10,538 nucleotides of DNA from Fidelibacterota bacterium. GTDB lineage: Bacteria; Fidelibacterota; BS150m-G59. The stretch's first letter is position 1; the number at the start of each line of letters is the position of its first letter. The position numbers were made by a program, and so were the translations under genes. Below the pieces are notes generated by a model. It made no database searches, was not told where the DNA came from, and was given only the letters and a program-made list of their open reading frames with translations. Positions 1-7,567 of the stretch are shown here, piece by piece. The stretch is taken from contig JADHUZ010000019.1 in assembly GCA_016784265.1 (NCBI GenBank), forward strand, positions 1-10,538. The letters run 5' to 3'.

Positions 1-1135
1 CAGTTTCCAAATTCAGCATTTTAATATCCCAAATCATCGAGCCATTTTCGCCGAAATGATATTTGGCATAAGTCAAAAAATTTCCACACGGAGCAAACGA
101 AAGCATTTCACCAAAACGACCAAAATCAACTTCTCGTTTTTTGCCATATTTTTTTCGTTTTGGTTTTTTATTATCTTCTTCGGCTTCTTTTTGGGATTTT
201 TTCGATGTATCAATTTCCGCAATTATCAGCGAAGAATCCCATTGTTTTGAGTCCATTTTTCCGACCATTGCAATTGTTAAACTATCCGGCGAAATCGCAA
301 AACTTTGCATTTTGCTTGCTGGAATTGAGGTAACATTTCCGATTTCATCCATCGCCTCTTTTTGCGAACGATAGCCGTAAAAATAAGTATTCATCTGTTG
401 CCGCCAATCTTCTTCAAATCGCTTGACGGTAACGCCATTCGTCGCTTTTTTGAATGCTTTTTCAAAATTGTACATTCCGAATTTGTTGCGCCATTGAACC
501 AAATTCACAATCGAAGAATCACCAAATCGCTCCGAAAAATAGAGCAATTTAGAATAGCCATCGTGATGCGCATCCATTTTGTCTGTTGTGTTTTTGAAAA
601 TGTGATATTTATGCGATAAATCTGCGCGATACGGTCGCCATTTTTCGGTTTCATATTCGGCTAAACCTTCGACGAACCAACCCGGAGTTCCAGAGAACAG
701 CGAACCCCACGGCTCGGGCACCCACGATTTTGTCACATTAAAAAACATAATGTGTTGCAATTCATGCGACAAAACTTGAAACAGCCATTTTCCATTTTCA
801 AGCCAAATCGCCGCATCGTTTTGGTCAACCCAAATGAATGTTTGGTTCGTCCACATCGCATAACCATTCATAATTTCATCTTCTGTGGTGAAAATGATGT
901 CAATCATCGGAACTTCTTCGAGTCCCATTTGCTTCATCAAAGTTGGCAACACTTGTTCTGCCATCGATGCACCGCGGATTGCGATTTCCTCGATTCCATT
1001 GTGATAATGCACGCGAAAATTCTCGGTTTTAATTGTGTGCCATTTCAATTCCGAATGCACGCGTCCCGACCAAAGCCAAGTACCTTGCCCAAAAATAACG
1101 CTTGCCAAAATCGCGATTAAAAATATTCGTTTCAT
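1..1135 (-). CDS. Exported gluzincin (peptidase MA-like) metallopeptidase with beta-propeller, C-terminus off the left edge
   Basis: An uninterrupted minus-strand frame of 378 codons runs from an ATG at 1135 off the window edge. The start is supported by an AAAGGAG ribosome-binding site seven to eight bases upstream and by a signal peptide (MKRIFLIAILASVIFG). Residues 124-128 are HELQH, the zinc-binding HEXXH motif. E156 in WFVEGLAEY is the probable third ligand, giving the gluzincin pattern HEXXH-(27)-E. Further family-like segments are DGYSKLLYFSERFG (192-205) and FEEDW (240-244). From about residue 275 the sequence turns into beta-propeller repeats of TolB/PD40 type (ISPDSLTIAMVG, FAPCGNFLTYAKY). 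A Lys/Glu-rich insertion lies at about 311-334. By family this is an envelope peptidase; the substrate is unknown. It follows the VOC gene by 24 bp and is probably co-transcribed with it. The full length cannot be judged here. Confidence 0.88.
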   Translation of the reverse strand, partial: MKRIFLIAILASVIFGQGTWLWSGRVHSELKWHTIKTENFRVHYHNGIEEIAIRGASMAEQVLPTLMKQMGLEEVPMIDIIFTTEDEIMNGYAMWTNQTFIWVDQNDAAIWLENGKWLFQVLSHELQHIMFFNVTKSWVPEPWGSLFSGTPGWFVEGLAEYETEKWRPYRADLSHKYHIFKNTTDKMDAHHDGYSKLLYFSERFGDSSIVNLVQWRNKFGMYNFEKAFKKATNGVTVKRFEEDWRQQMNTYFYGYRSQKEAMDEIGNVTSIPASKMQSFAISPDSLTIAMVGKMDSKQWDSSLIIAEIDTSKKSQKEAEEDNKKPKRKKYGKKREVDFGRFGEMLSFAPCGNFLTYAKYHFGENGSMIWDIKMLNLET

Positions 1136-1142
1136 TGTTTCT

Positions 1143-1149
1143 CCTTTTA
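1143..1149 (-). promoter_or_regulatory. Shine-Dalgarno of the peptidase gene
   Basis: On the minus strand the sequence AAAGGAG precedes the ATG at 1135 by about seven bases (AAAGGAGAAACAATG). It is the clearest ribosome-binding site in the window and fixes the start of the peptidase gene. It lies in the 24-bp gap after the VOC gene. Confidence 0.7.
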
Positions 1150-1159
1150 AATTGATAAT

Positions 1160-1564
1160 TTATTCCAATCCGCCGCCAAAATTCTCTGAAAGTTCGATTT
1201 CATAACCGCTTGGATCTTCAAAATAAAGCGAGCGAGATTTTGCCCATCTGATTGGTTCGTCATAAAACATTTTCACGCCATTTGCTTTTAATTTTTCTTC
1301 AATTTCGTCAAAATTTTCCACACAAAACCCAAAATGATTGATGCGCAAACCGTCATTATTTCGCTCGGAATTTGTTTTTTGATATAAGCAAAAATAAGCA
1401 ACATTTGGTTTCCCGATAATCGCCCACGGCTCGCCATTACGCATTCCACGCTCTTTTTCTTCGAATCCAAATAATTTTCCGTAAAATCGAATGCTTTCCT
1501 CTAAATTTTGCACTCGGAAATTTATGTGGTCAATTGCTTTAATTTGTATCAAATTATTCTCCAT
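1160..1564 (-). CDS. VOC-superfamily (glyoxalase/dioxygenase fold) protein
   Basis: This 134-residue protein has the two-module beta-alpha-beta-beta-beta fold of the vicinal oxygen chelate superfamily. The first module opens with IDHINFRVQNLEESIRFY (11-28) and the second with INHFGFCVENFDEIEEKL (75-92). It ends with the typical FEDPSGYEIELSE (115-127). Likely metal ligands are H13, H77 and E124. The frame stays open upstream to 1852, but that part is antisense to the ABC transporter gene and does not resemble the fold; the ATG at 1564 starts just before the first strand and gives normal family length. No strong Shine-Dalgarno is visible. VOC members include glyoxalase I, fosfomycin-modifying enzymes, extradiol dioxygenases and epimerases. 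The sequence does not decide between them, so the reaction is left open. The gene is divergent from the ABC operon and leads into the peptidase gene. Confidence 0.85.
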   Translation of the reverse strand: MENNLIQIKAIDHINFRVQNLEESIRFYGKLFGFEEKERGMRNGEPWAIIGKPNVAYFCLYQKTNSERNNDGLRINHFGFCVENFDEIEEKLKANGVKMFYDEPIRWAKSRSLYFEDPSGYEIELSENFGGGLE

Positions 1565-1618
1565 TCGTTGTATTTTCCATAACAATTGAATGTTACAAGT
1601 TGGGTAATTTACGGCATA
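1565..1618. promoter_or_regulatory. Divergent promoter region with TAACA-N6-TGTTA dyad
   Basis: These 54 bp separate the divergent VOC and ABC transporter starts, so they should hold or adjoin promoters for both directions. A perfect 5-bp inverted repeat, TAACA at 1580-1584 and TGTTA at 1591-1595 with a 6-bp spacer, could be an operator. On the plus strand, TTGTAT (1568-1573), a 17-bp spacer and TGTTAC (1591-1596) is a weak sigma-70-like match (three of six bases in each box). If used, it would overlap the dyad. The assignment is tentative. Confidence 0.3.
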
Positions 1619-3415
1619 ATGGCGGAACAAAAGACACGAAATTTGCAAACGCTTTGGCAAGTTATGAAAGGCAAGCGATTGCTCTATTTTGCGGCAATTA
1701 TCTCGATTGGGCTGGCTACATTTTTCTCGTTTTTCGCACCACTTGTCGTTCGAACGATAATTGATTCGATTATTGGCAACCAAAAAATGGATGCACCAAA
1801 ATACATCGAAATGTTTGTGAGTTGGGTTGGCGGAACCACTGTTTTGCGACACAATCTTTGGATGGCTTCGATTTTTTTGGTGTGCATTGCGTTTGTTCGT
1901 GGAATTTTCGATTATTTGCGTGGGCGATGGTCAGCATCAGCAAGTGAATCCATCGCGAAAAATCTCCGCGAAAAATTATATCAGCATTTGCAACGAGTCC
2001 CAGAAAAATTTTATTCCAAACAAAAAACAGGCGATTTGGTGCAACGATGCACTTCGGATGTAGAAACTGTGCGGACATTTTTGGCGGTGCAAATTGTCGA
2101 GGTTGGACGCTCGTTAATGATGCTCTTTCTCGTAATTCCCATCATGCTTTCGATGGATGTTGCGATGACTTTTGTTGCGATGACGCTTGTGCCATTTATC
2201 ATTATATTTGCGGTTTTTTATTTCCTTCGCGTAAAGAAATTCTTCAAAGAATCGGATGAAGCCGAAGGCGCAATGTCCGCTGTTTTGCAGGAAAATCTCA
2301 CCGGCGCACGAGTCGTTCGTGCATTTGCTCGGCAGGATTTTGAGATGGAAAAATTTGATGAAAAAAACCAACAATATCGCGATAAAACTTTTCGGCTCAT
2401 CAAATTGCTCGGCGGATATTGGGGATTTTCGGATTTGTTGATTTATTCACAAACGGGACTTGTTTTAATTCTCGGCACAATTTGGACAATCGAGGGGAAA
2501 ATCACACTCGGAACGCTCGTCGCATTTTTCACTTACGAAGAATTTTTGCTGTGGCCTGTGAGACAAGCCGGAAGAACGCTCACGGAAATGGGCAAAGCAC
2601 TGGTTTCGATTGGGCGAATTAAGGAAATTTTGGATGCGCCGATTGAAGATAATTCTGGCAAAACGAACTTCAAAATCCATGGACAAATTGAATTTAGGAA
2701 TGTGGGTTTTTCTTACGAATCCAATAAAGAAATTCTGAAAAACATCACATTTTCAATCGCACCAGGCGAAACAATTATGATTTTTGGACCAACTGGTTCG
2801 GGGAAATCTACGCTTGTCAACTTGCTTCCGCGACTTTGGGATTATGACAGCGGTTCGATTTTGCTCGATGGGATGAAACTCAACACGCTCAGCAGAAAAG
2901 CCGTTCGCGAACAAATTGGAATCGTTTTACAAGAGCCGTTTTTGTATTCCAAAACTCTGCGCGAAAATATCATCGCAAATATCAAATCTGTGGATGAACA
3001 ACAATTCCACGATGCATCTCGAATTGCCTCCGTGCACGATGAAATTTTGTCATTTGAAAAAGGTTACGAAACATTCGTTGGCGAACGCGGAGTTACGCTC
3101 AGCGGCGGACAGCGACAACGAGTTGCAATCGCGCGAACAATTTTACAAAATCCGCCTGTTTTGATTTTTGATGATTCACTTTCTGCACTCGACACGGAGA
3201 CAGAAAAACGGATACAAGATGCGATGCAAAAACGAAAAGGGAAAGCAACAACTATCGTCATTTCGCACAGACTGACCAGTACAAAATTTGTAGATAAAAT
3301 CATCGTGCTGGAAAATGGTGGCATTTCGGCAATTGGGACACATGATGAGTTGATTAAATCAAGCGGATTGTATCAAAATATTTTCGAATTGCAAACGGCA
3401 AAAACAAATGAATAA
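1619..3415 (+). CDS. ABC exporter, TMD-NBD half-transporter, subunit 1 (degenerate Walker B)
   Basis: This 598-residue half-transporter has six predicted membrane segments (clear ones near 21-43, 79-99, 153-175 and 180-203, two more before about 325) followed by an ATP-binding domain. The Walker A motif GPTGSGKST is at 390-398, the Q-loop in IVLQEPFLYS, the x-loop in FVGERG, the signature LSGGQ at 494-498, Walker B LIFDD ending at D518, and the H-loop His at 550. D519 replaces the usual catalytic Glu, as known for the degenerate-site subunit of heterodimeric exporters (BmrC, TM287). The ATG at 1619 (MAEQ) is preferred to an in-frame TTG at 1586, which would add eleven unhelpful residues; neither has a good Shine-Dalgarno. 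The stop overlaps the next gene by 8 bp. It probably exports a drug, lipid or peptide; the substrate cannot be read from sequence. Confidence 0.93.
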   Translation: MAEQKTRNLQTLWQVMKGKRLLYFAAIISIGLATFFSFFAPLVVRTIIDSIIGNQKMDAPKYIEMFVSWVGGTTVLRHNLWMASIFLVCIAFVRGIFDYLRGRWSASASESIAKNLREKLYQHLQRVPEKFYSKQKTGDLVQRCTSDVETVRTFLAVQIVEVGRSLMMLFLVIPIMLSMDVAMTFVAMTLVPFIIIFAVFYFLRVKKFFKESDEAEGAMSAVLQENLTGARVVRAFARQDFEMEKFDEKNQQYRDKTFRLIKLLGGYWGFSDLLIYSQTGLVLILGTIWTIEGKITLGTLVAFFTYEEFLLWPVRQAGRTLTEMGKALVSIGRIKEILDAPIEDNSGKTNFKIHGQIEFRNVGFSYESNKEILKNITFSIAPGETIMIFGPTGSGKSTLVNLLPRLWDYDSGSILLDGMKLNTLSRKAVREQIGIVLQEPFLYSKTLRENIIANIKSVDEQQFHDASRIASVHDEILSFEKGYETFVGERGVTLSGGQRQRVAIARTILQNPPVLIFDDSLSALDTETEKRIQDAMQKRKGKATTIVISHRLTSTKFVDKIIVLENGGISAIGTHDELIKSSGLYQNIFELQTAKTNE

Positions 3416-5159
3416 ATCATCAAATCAGATAGCAAAAAAAATTGATTTTTCCATTTGGAAACAGTTGCTTCAATTTGCGAAACCATTCCGAAAAACCATA
3501 TTTTTTCTGGCGCTTTCGATGATGTGCGTCGCTGGTGTTGATGTTTTGATGCCACTTCTCACACGCTACATAATTGATCATTTTATCACACCAAAAGATT
3601 ATTCAGGGATTCGCCAATTTGCTGTCATTTACGCTTTCGTCATTGTTTTTCAATCGTTCAATATTTTCTATTTTATTTGGCTGGCGGGAAAAGTCGAAAC
3701 GGGCGTGAGTTATGCCATTCGCAAAGCGGGATTTCAAAAATTGCAAGAACTTTCGTTTTCGTTTTTCGATAAAACCGCTGTCGGCTGGTTGATGACACGA
3801 ATGACATCCGATACTCGAAAACTTAGCGAAGTCATCGCTTGGGGCGTTGTGGATTTGGTTTGGGGCGGAACTTTGATGAGCGGCATTGCGATTGTGATGT
3901 TTATTGTGCATTGGAAATTGGCGCTCGTGACGCTTTCGGTGATGCCGTTTTTGTTTTGGGTTAGTCGAAAATTTCAAATCAAAATTTTGTCGGCATTTCG
4001 GATTGTTCGGAAGACAAATTCCAAAATCACAGCATCGTTCAATGATGGAATTATGGGTGCAACAACCACAAAAACTTTGGTTCGTGAAGAGGCAAATTTT
4101 GCGGAATTTTTGGGATTAACAGGAAAAATGTATCGCGCATCGTTTCGGGCTTCTGTGCAAAGTGCGTTGTTCTTGCCTATCGTTTTATTCGGTTCTTGGA
4201 TTGGTTCTGCGTTGGCAATTTGGCTCGGAGGAAGTGGCGTAATTGCTGGCACGATTACATACGGAACGCTCGTTTTGTTTATTTCTTACGCCGATTTTTT
4301 CTTCATTCCAATTCGTGAAGTGGCTCGGATTTTTGCCGAGTTGCAAAATGCGCAGGCATCCGCCGAACGAATTGTCACGCTCATCAACACGGAGCCAGAA
4401 ATTACCGATTTGTCAAATTCCAAAACTTCGGGTGAAATTCTTGGAAATGTAGATTTCAAAAAGGTTGGATTTTATTACAAACCATATGCACCTGTTTTGG
4501 AAAATTTTAATCTCTCTGTCCAAGCCGGCGAAACAATTGCTCTCGTCGGTGCAACTGGCGGCGGAAAAACCACTATCGCAAATTTAGTCGCACGATTTTA
4601 TGAACCAACTTCGGGGAAAATTTTGATCGATGGAGTTGATTACAAAATGATGAGCCAGCATTTTTTGCAATCCAACTTAGGCGTTGTGTTGCAATCGCCA
4701 TATTTGTTCGGCGGGTCAATCAAAGATAATATTTTGTATGGAAATTTAGATGCAACCAACGATGAAATTATCGAAGCGGCGAAATTGGCGCAAGCACATG
4801 ATTTTATCGAAAAATTGGAAAAAGGTTACGATAGCGATGTTGGCGAAAGCGGGAAAAATCTCAGCGTTGGGCAAAAACAATTGATTTCGTTAGCACGGGC
4901 AATTTTGGCAAATCCTGCGATTTTAATTATGGACGAAGCCACTTCTTCGGTGGACACCGAAACCGAACAAAAAATCCAAAAAGCGATTGAGGAGTTGGTT
5001 TCTGGGCGGACGAGTTTTATTATCGCACATCGCCTTTCGACCATTCGCAATGCCGATAGAATCCTCGTCATCGAGCACGGACAAATCATCGAAGAGGGCA
5101 ACCACAGCAATCTACTCAAACAAAACGGGAAATATAGCCAGCTGTATAAAAAATTGTAG
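3408..5159 (+). CDS. ABC exporter, TMD-NBD half-transporter, subunit 2 (catalytic Glu intact, LSVGQ signature)
   Basis: This 583-residue second half-transporter starts inside the end of subunit 1 (8-bp overlap), so the two are co-translated and should form a heterodimer. Membrane segments are seen near 30-52, 70-93, 143-166 and 170-186, with two more before about 310. The ATP-binding domain has Walker A GATGGGKTT at 381-389, the Q-loop in VVLQSPYLF, Walker B LIMDE with D509 and catalytic E510, D-loop SSVD, and the H-loop His at 541. The signature is LSVGQ (485-489) instead of LSGGQ. In the antiparallel dimer this altered signature faces the Walker motifs of subunit 1, which carry D519, so both changes affect one ATP site. 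The second site is canonical. The best family match is the BmrCD/LmrCD/TM287-288 type of multidrug or lipid exporters. No neighbour suggests a specific substrate. Confidence 0.93.
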   Translation: MNKSSNQIAKKIDFSIWKQLLQFAKPFRKTIFFLALSMMCVAGVDVLMPLLTRYIIDHFITPKDYSGIRQFAVIYAFVIVFQSFNIFYFIWLAGKVETGVSYAIRKAGFQKLQELSFSFFDKTAVGWLMTRMTSDTRKLSEVIAWGVVDLVWGGTLMSGIAIVMFIVHWKLALVTLSVMPFLFWVSRKFQIKILSAFRIVRKTNSKITASFNDGIMGATTTKTLVREEANFAEFLGLTGKMYRASFRASVQSALFLPIVLFGSWIGSALAIWLGGSGVIAGTITYGTLVLFISYADFFFIPIREVARIFAELQNAQASAERIVTLINTEPEITDLSNSKTSGEILGNVDFKKVGFYYKPYAPVLENFNLSVQAGETIALVGATGGGKTTIANLVARFYEPTSGKILIDGVDYKMMSQHFLQSNLGVVLQSPYLFGGSIKDNILYGNLDATNDEIIEAAKLAQAHDFIEKLEKGYDSDVGESGKNLSVGQKQLISLARAILANPAILIMDEATSSVDTETEQKIQKAIEELVSGRTSFIIAHRLSTIRNADRILVIEHGQIIEEGNHSNLLKQNGKYSQLYKKL

Positions 5160-5178
5160 AATTTGTTTTGGTTCGTGC

Positions 5179-5215
5179 AAATCCACAAAAAATAGAACGC
5201 TGATTTTGCGGATTT
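5179..5215. terminator. Imperfect inverted repeat between convergent genes, possible bidirectional terminator
   Basis: AAATCCACAAAA (5179-5190) and TTTTGCGGATTT (5204-5215) form a 12-bp stem with one mismatch around a 13-base loop. In the minus-strand transcript that mismatch becomes a G-U pair. It lies 20 bp after the ABC stop, between convergent transcription units. There is no long U-tract after either arm, so a classical intrinsic terminator is not certain. It could instead be a copy of a dispersed intergenic repeat. Confidence 0.35.
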
Positions 5216-5291
5216 TAACAATCATAAAAACTTTAAATCTTTAAATAATTTCTCGATTTTCTTGCATTTCGTTGGCAAAAAACTATACCAT

Positions 5292-7166
5292 CTACGGCTT
5301 TCTTGCTCTGTAAAACTCGATGCTGTTTGCGTGCAATCGAATTTTCGTTGGATGGCTACCGTAGAGCGTCGGATTCCGAGTTTCCAAAATCGGACGGAAA
5401 ACTAACGAACGAAATGGTTCAGGAAAAATAATATCCATTTCTTTCTCTTTTGTCCCAAGATTTATCGCCACCAAAATCGTATGGTGAAAATCGTTTCTGA
5501 AAAACAGCAATACATCTTCGCTAACTAAATAAGGAATTTGCTCACCATGCAAAAACGCAGAATTTTGTCTGCAAAATTCCCCAAACTTGCGAACAAGTTT
5601 TTCATCGTTTTCAGGATCGAATGTGGGAACACCGCTCGCGGATACCATCAATCCAAGCAGTGGTTGCGCAAGTTGCTTTTTGCGTGCTCTCAAAATTTCT
5701 TCTAAAATTTCAAACAATAATGAATCCGTAATTTCTGTTGTATCGTTGAATGTTTCTGCATCTAATGTTATAGAATCATGATTTCTAACTCCGAACCGCC
5801 AAGGATCAACAGTCTGAGAAAGCCCATTTGCACACGACTGTTGCAATGCGTGATTCGCTTGCCACCACGCTGATAAACCGTTAAAATCCGAATGGATTCT
5901 GAGAATTTCACCATTCAATTCTTTGTATCCAAATTCGGAATTTTCGAGAATAATAAAAGGTTTGATTTTGCCGTGTTTCTGTGATAGTTGCCTCATGCTA
6001 TCCATTGCTTCGTTATCGATTGTGTTCGGAAGAATTATGCCGTCAACGCCTGTTGAATCAATGTAAGATGAGAGTCCACTTATCCAATCGACATCTTTCG
6101 TATTGAAAGCCTGAACGGAAATGATGATTTTGACATTTTGCTTTTTACAAATATTCGAGATTGCCGCAACTTCGTTCATTGTGAAAAGATTGTCCTGCAC
6201 GATAATCGTATTCGCATATTCAGAAATTTGACCAATTTTTTCTTCCATCAAGCGCAGGCTATCGAGTTGTTCAGTATTAGAAAACTTTGTAAAAATCGCA
6301 TCACGCCAACTAAACCAGTGCTTATTCCTTTTCTTAAACGGCTTGCCGTTTCGCATTGGGACAATCAATGGTTCCAATGGTTTATTCTGATTATCCGATG
6401 CAAAAATACGAAGCCTGTGATCGCCAAACTGTGCTTCTTTCGGTAAAATGATTTCCAAGTTTCTGTGCGTTGGCAAACGATAATTTTCGGGAGAAATCGT
6501 TTGATTATCAATCATAAGAATGACCTTTTCGATTTTGGCATCCGTTTGTTCTCCAATGACGGAAAACAACAAGCGGCCGCCTGAATATCGTTTGGAAACA
6601 ATTTGCAAAGAAGAGCGTTCTTCGGCAATGTGAAGTGTGGAATATTTTTCTCCTTGAATTTGTGAAGAATCCGGGTTCATCGGGTCAGGAATTCTAATAC
6701 CATCAATCTCCAAAAGATAGCGAAAAGTTCCAATTGGTAGCCACAAATCCAAAACAAAATCCTCACCAATTTGGACAAATCTATTTTCGTTTGGGTCCCA
6801 ATCATTAAAATCCCCGACAATCGATACTGAGCGCACAGCCCTATTCTCTGGGAAAAATGCAAACTGAACTCGACGGGCAGGACGCACTAAAATCGGGATT
6901 TCCATTTTTGATGTATCCCAAAAAACTGAACATAAATGATAGCCCGCACTTTCTCGATTTGACCAAATCAAAAGGTTATCATATTGCACAGAAACTGTTA
7001 ATTTATCATTTGTTTGCACATTAAAATTTGTTGGTATTTTTTGATGAAATATCTGAGAAAACGGGACTGTTTTTGTCTCGTGCATGTCCATGACAATTAG
7101 TGGCGTCTGGAATTTGACAAATCCAAAAACAAGTATTGGAAAAATCAATATGTTTGCTTTTTTCAT
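5292..7166 (-). CDS. Exported CBM48 / GH13-like protein, probably catalytically inactive
   Basis: This 624-residue protein begins with a hydrophobic export segment (4-17). A beta-rich N-terminal part is followed by a CBM48/AMPK-type glycogen-binding module at about 93-182 (VSIVGDFNDWDP at 114-125, GTFRYLLEIDG at 146-156) and a further beta-sandwich at about 185-270. Residues about 285-540 resemble a GH13 alpha-amylase barrel, and about 545-622 resemble its C-terminal beta domain. The conserved regions are eroded. KIIISVQAFN (346-355) stands where DVVxNH is expected. GVDGIILPN (373-381) stands for GxRxDAA and lacks the nucleophile Asp. PFIILEN (403-409) stands for the acid/base strand. Only RNHDS (461-465) matches the NHD of region IV. 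It is therefore probably a glucan-binding pseudoenzyme, or an enzyme with moved catalytic residues. Its ATG overlaps the upstream stop (ATGA), so it should be translationally coupled. Confidence 0.75.
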   Translation of the reverse strand: MKKANILIFPILVFGFVKFQTPLIVMDMHETKTVPFSQIFHQKIPTNFNVQTNDKLTVSVQYDNLLIWSNRESAGYHLCSVFWDTSKMEIPILVRPARRVQFAFFPENRAVRSVSIVGDFNDWDPNENRFVQIGEDFVLDLWLPIGTFRYLLEIDGIRIPDPMNPDSSQIQGEKYSTLHIAEERSSLQIVSKRYSGGRLLFSVIGEQTDAKIEKVILMIDNQTISPENYRLPTHRNLEIILPKEAQFGDHRLRIFASDNQNKPLEPLIVPMRNGKPFKKRNKHWFSWRDAIFTKFSNTEQLDSLRLMEEKIGQISEYANTIIVQDNLFTMNEVAAISNICKKQNVKIIISVQAFNTKDVDWISGLSSYIDSTGVDGIILPNTIDNEAMDSMRQLSQKHGKIKPFIILENSEFGYKELNGEILRIHSDFNGLSAWWQANHALQQSCANGLSQTVDPWRFGVRNHDSITLDAETFNDTTEITDSLLFEILEEILRARKKQLAQPLLGLMVSASGVPTFDPENDEKLVRKFGEFCRQNSAFLHGEQIPYLVSEDVLLFFRNDFHHTILVAINLGTKEKEMDIIFPEPFRSLVFRPILETRNPTLYGSHPTKIRLHANSIEFYRARKP

Positions 7167-7567
7167 TGAATCAATCGCCCCAAAATAAATCCAATGACAA
7201 CTCCTATGAGCAAAACAATTGTCAGTGCCCGATGCCCGATCACCTCACGCGTGTAGCCCTTTTTAATCGCCACCGCAGAAACAAAATACCCCAATCCGTT
7301 GAGCATCCAAAAAAACGGGATAGACAGCACTTTGATGATTAGCGGACCAAGAATTGGAATCATCGCAATCAGCGCAATAAGTCCTGCAAATGCATTGGAA
7401 ATTACACCGAATAAAAGAAAAACTCCTGCGGTTAATGATTTAGAATCGCTCAACCACCAAACAAGCAAAGCAATTAGAATAATGCCTGCTGTGAGCAGAA
7501 TTGTTTTCCACGGTTTTGGTGCATTTTTAATCGACTGTTGCTCTATGTCAATGTTTTGGTTTTTCAT
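7163..7567 (-). CDS. Small polytopic membrane protein, unknown function
   Basis: I do not recognise this 134-residue protein. A polar, positively charged N-terminus (about 1-21) precedes roughly four hydrophobic segments near 22-39, 45-70, 72-100 and 113-131, with a basic loop IKKGYTREVIGHR at 101-113. It has no signal peptide or enzyme motif. The ATG follows the DUF3108-like stop directly (TAAATG) and its own stop overlaps the GH13-like start by 4 bp (ATGA), so it is embedded in the operon. It may be a membrane partner of the exported proteins encoded on either side, but this rests on context alone. Confidence 0.8.
   Translation of the reverse strand: MKNQNIDIEQQSIKNAPKPWKTILLTAGIILIALLVWWLSDSKSLTAGVFLLFGVISNAFAGLIALIAMIPILGPLIIKVLSIPFFWMLNGLGYFVSAVAIKKGYTREVIGHRALTIVLLIGVVIGFILGRLIQ

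Noticed and set aside
752..1120. Plus-strand reading frame of 122 residues
   Set aside because: It is an antisense shadow of the peptidase gene, which has conserved zinc motifs in its own frame.
1586..1618. TTG start for ABC subunit 1, adding eleven residues
   Set aside because: There is no better ribosome-binding site, the residues add no expected element, and an ATG lies at the family-typical position (1619).
1565..1852. Upstream extension of the VOC reading frame (230-residue version)
   Set aside because: The extra 96 residues are antisense to the ABC transporter gene, are Cys/Asn/Lys-rich without family resemblance, and the ATG at 1564 gives a normal-length VOC protein.
3603..3977. Minus-strand reading frame of 124 residues
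   Set aside because: It is antisense to ABC subunit 2, His/Asn/Arg-rich with no recognisable domain or ribosome-binding site.
5292..7166. Annotation as an active alpha-amylase
   Set aside because: The overall architecture fits, but the GH13 nucleophile and most of conserved regions I-III are not recognisable.
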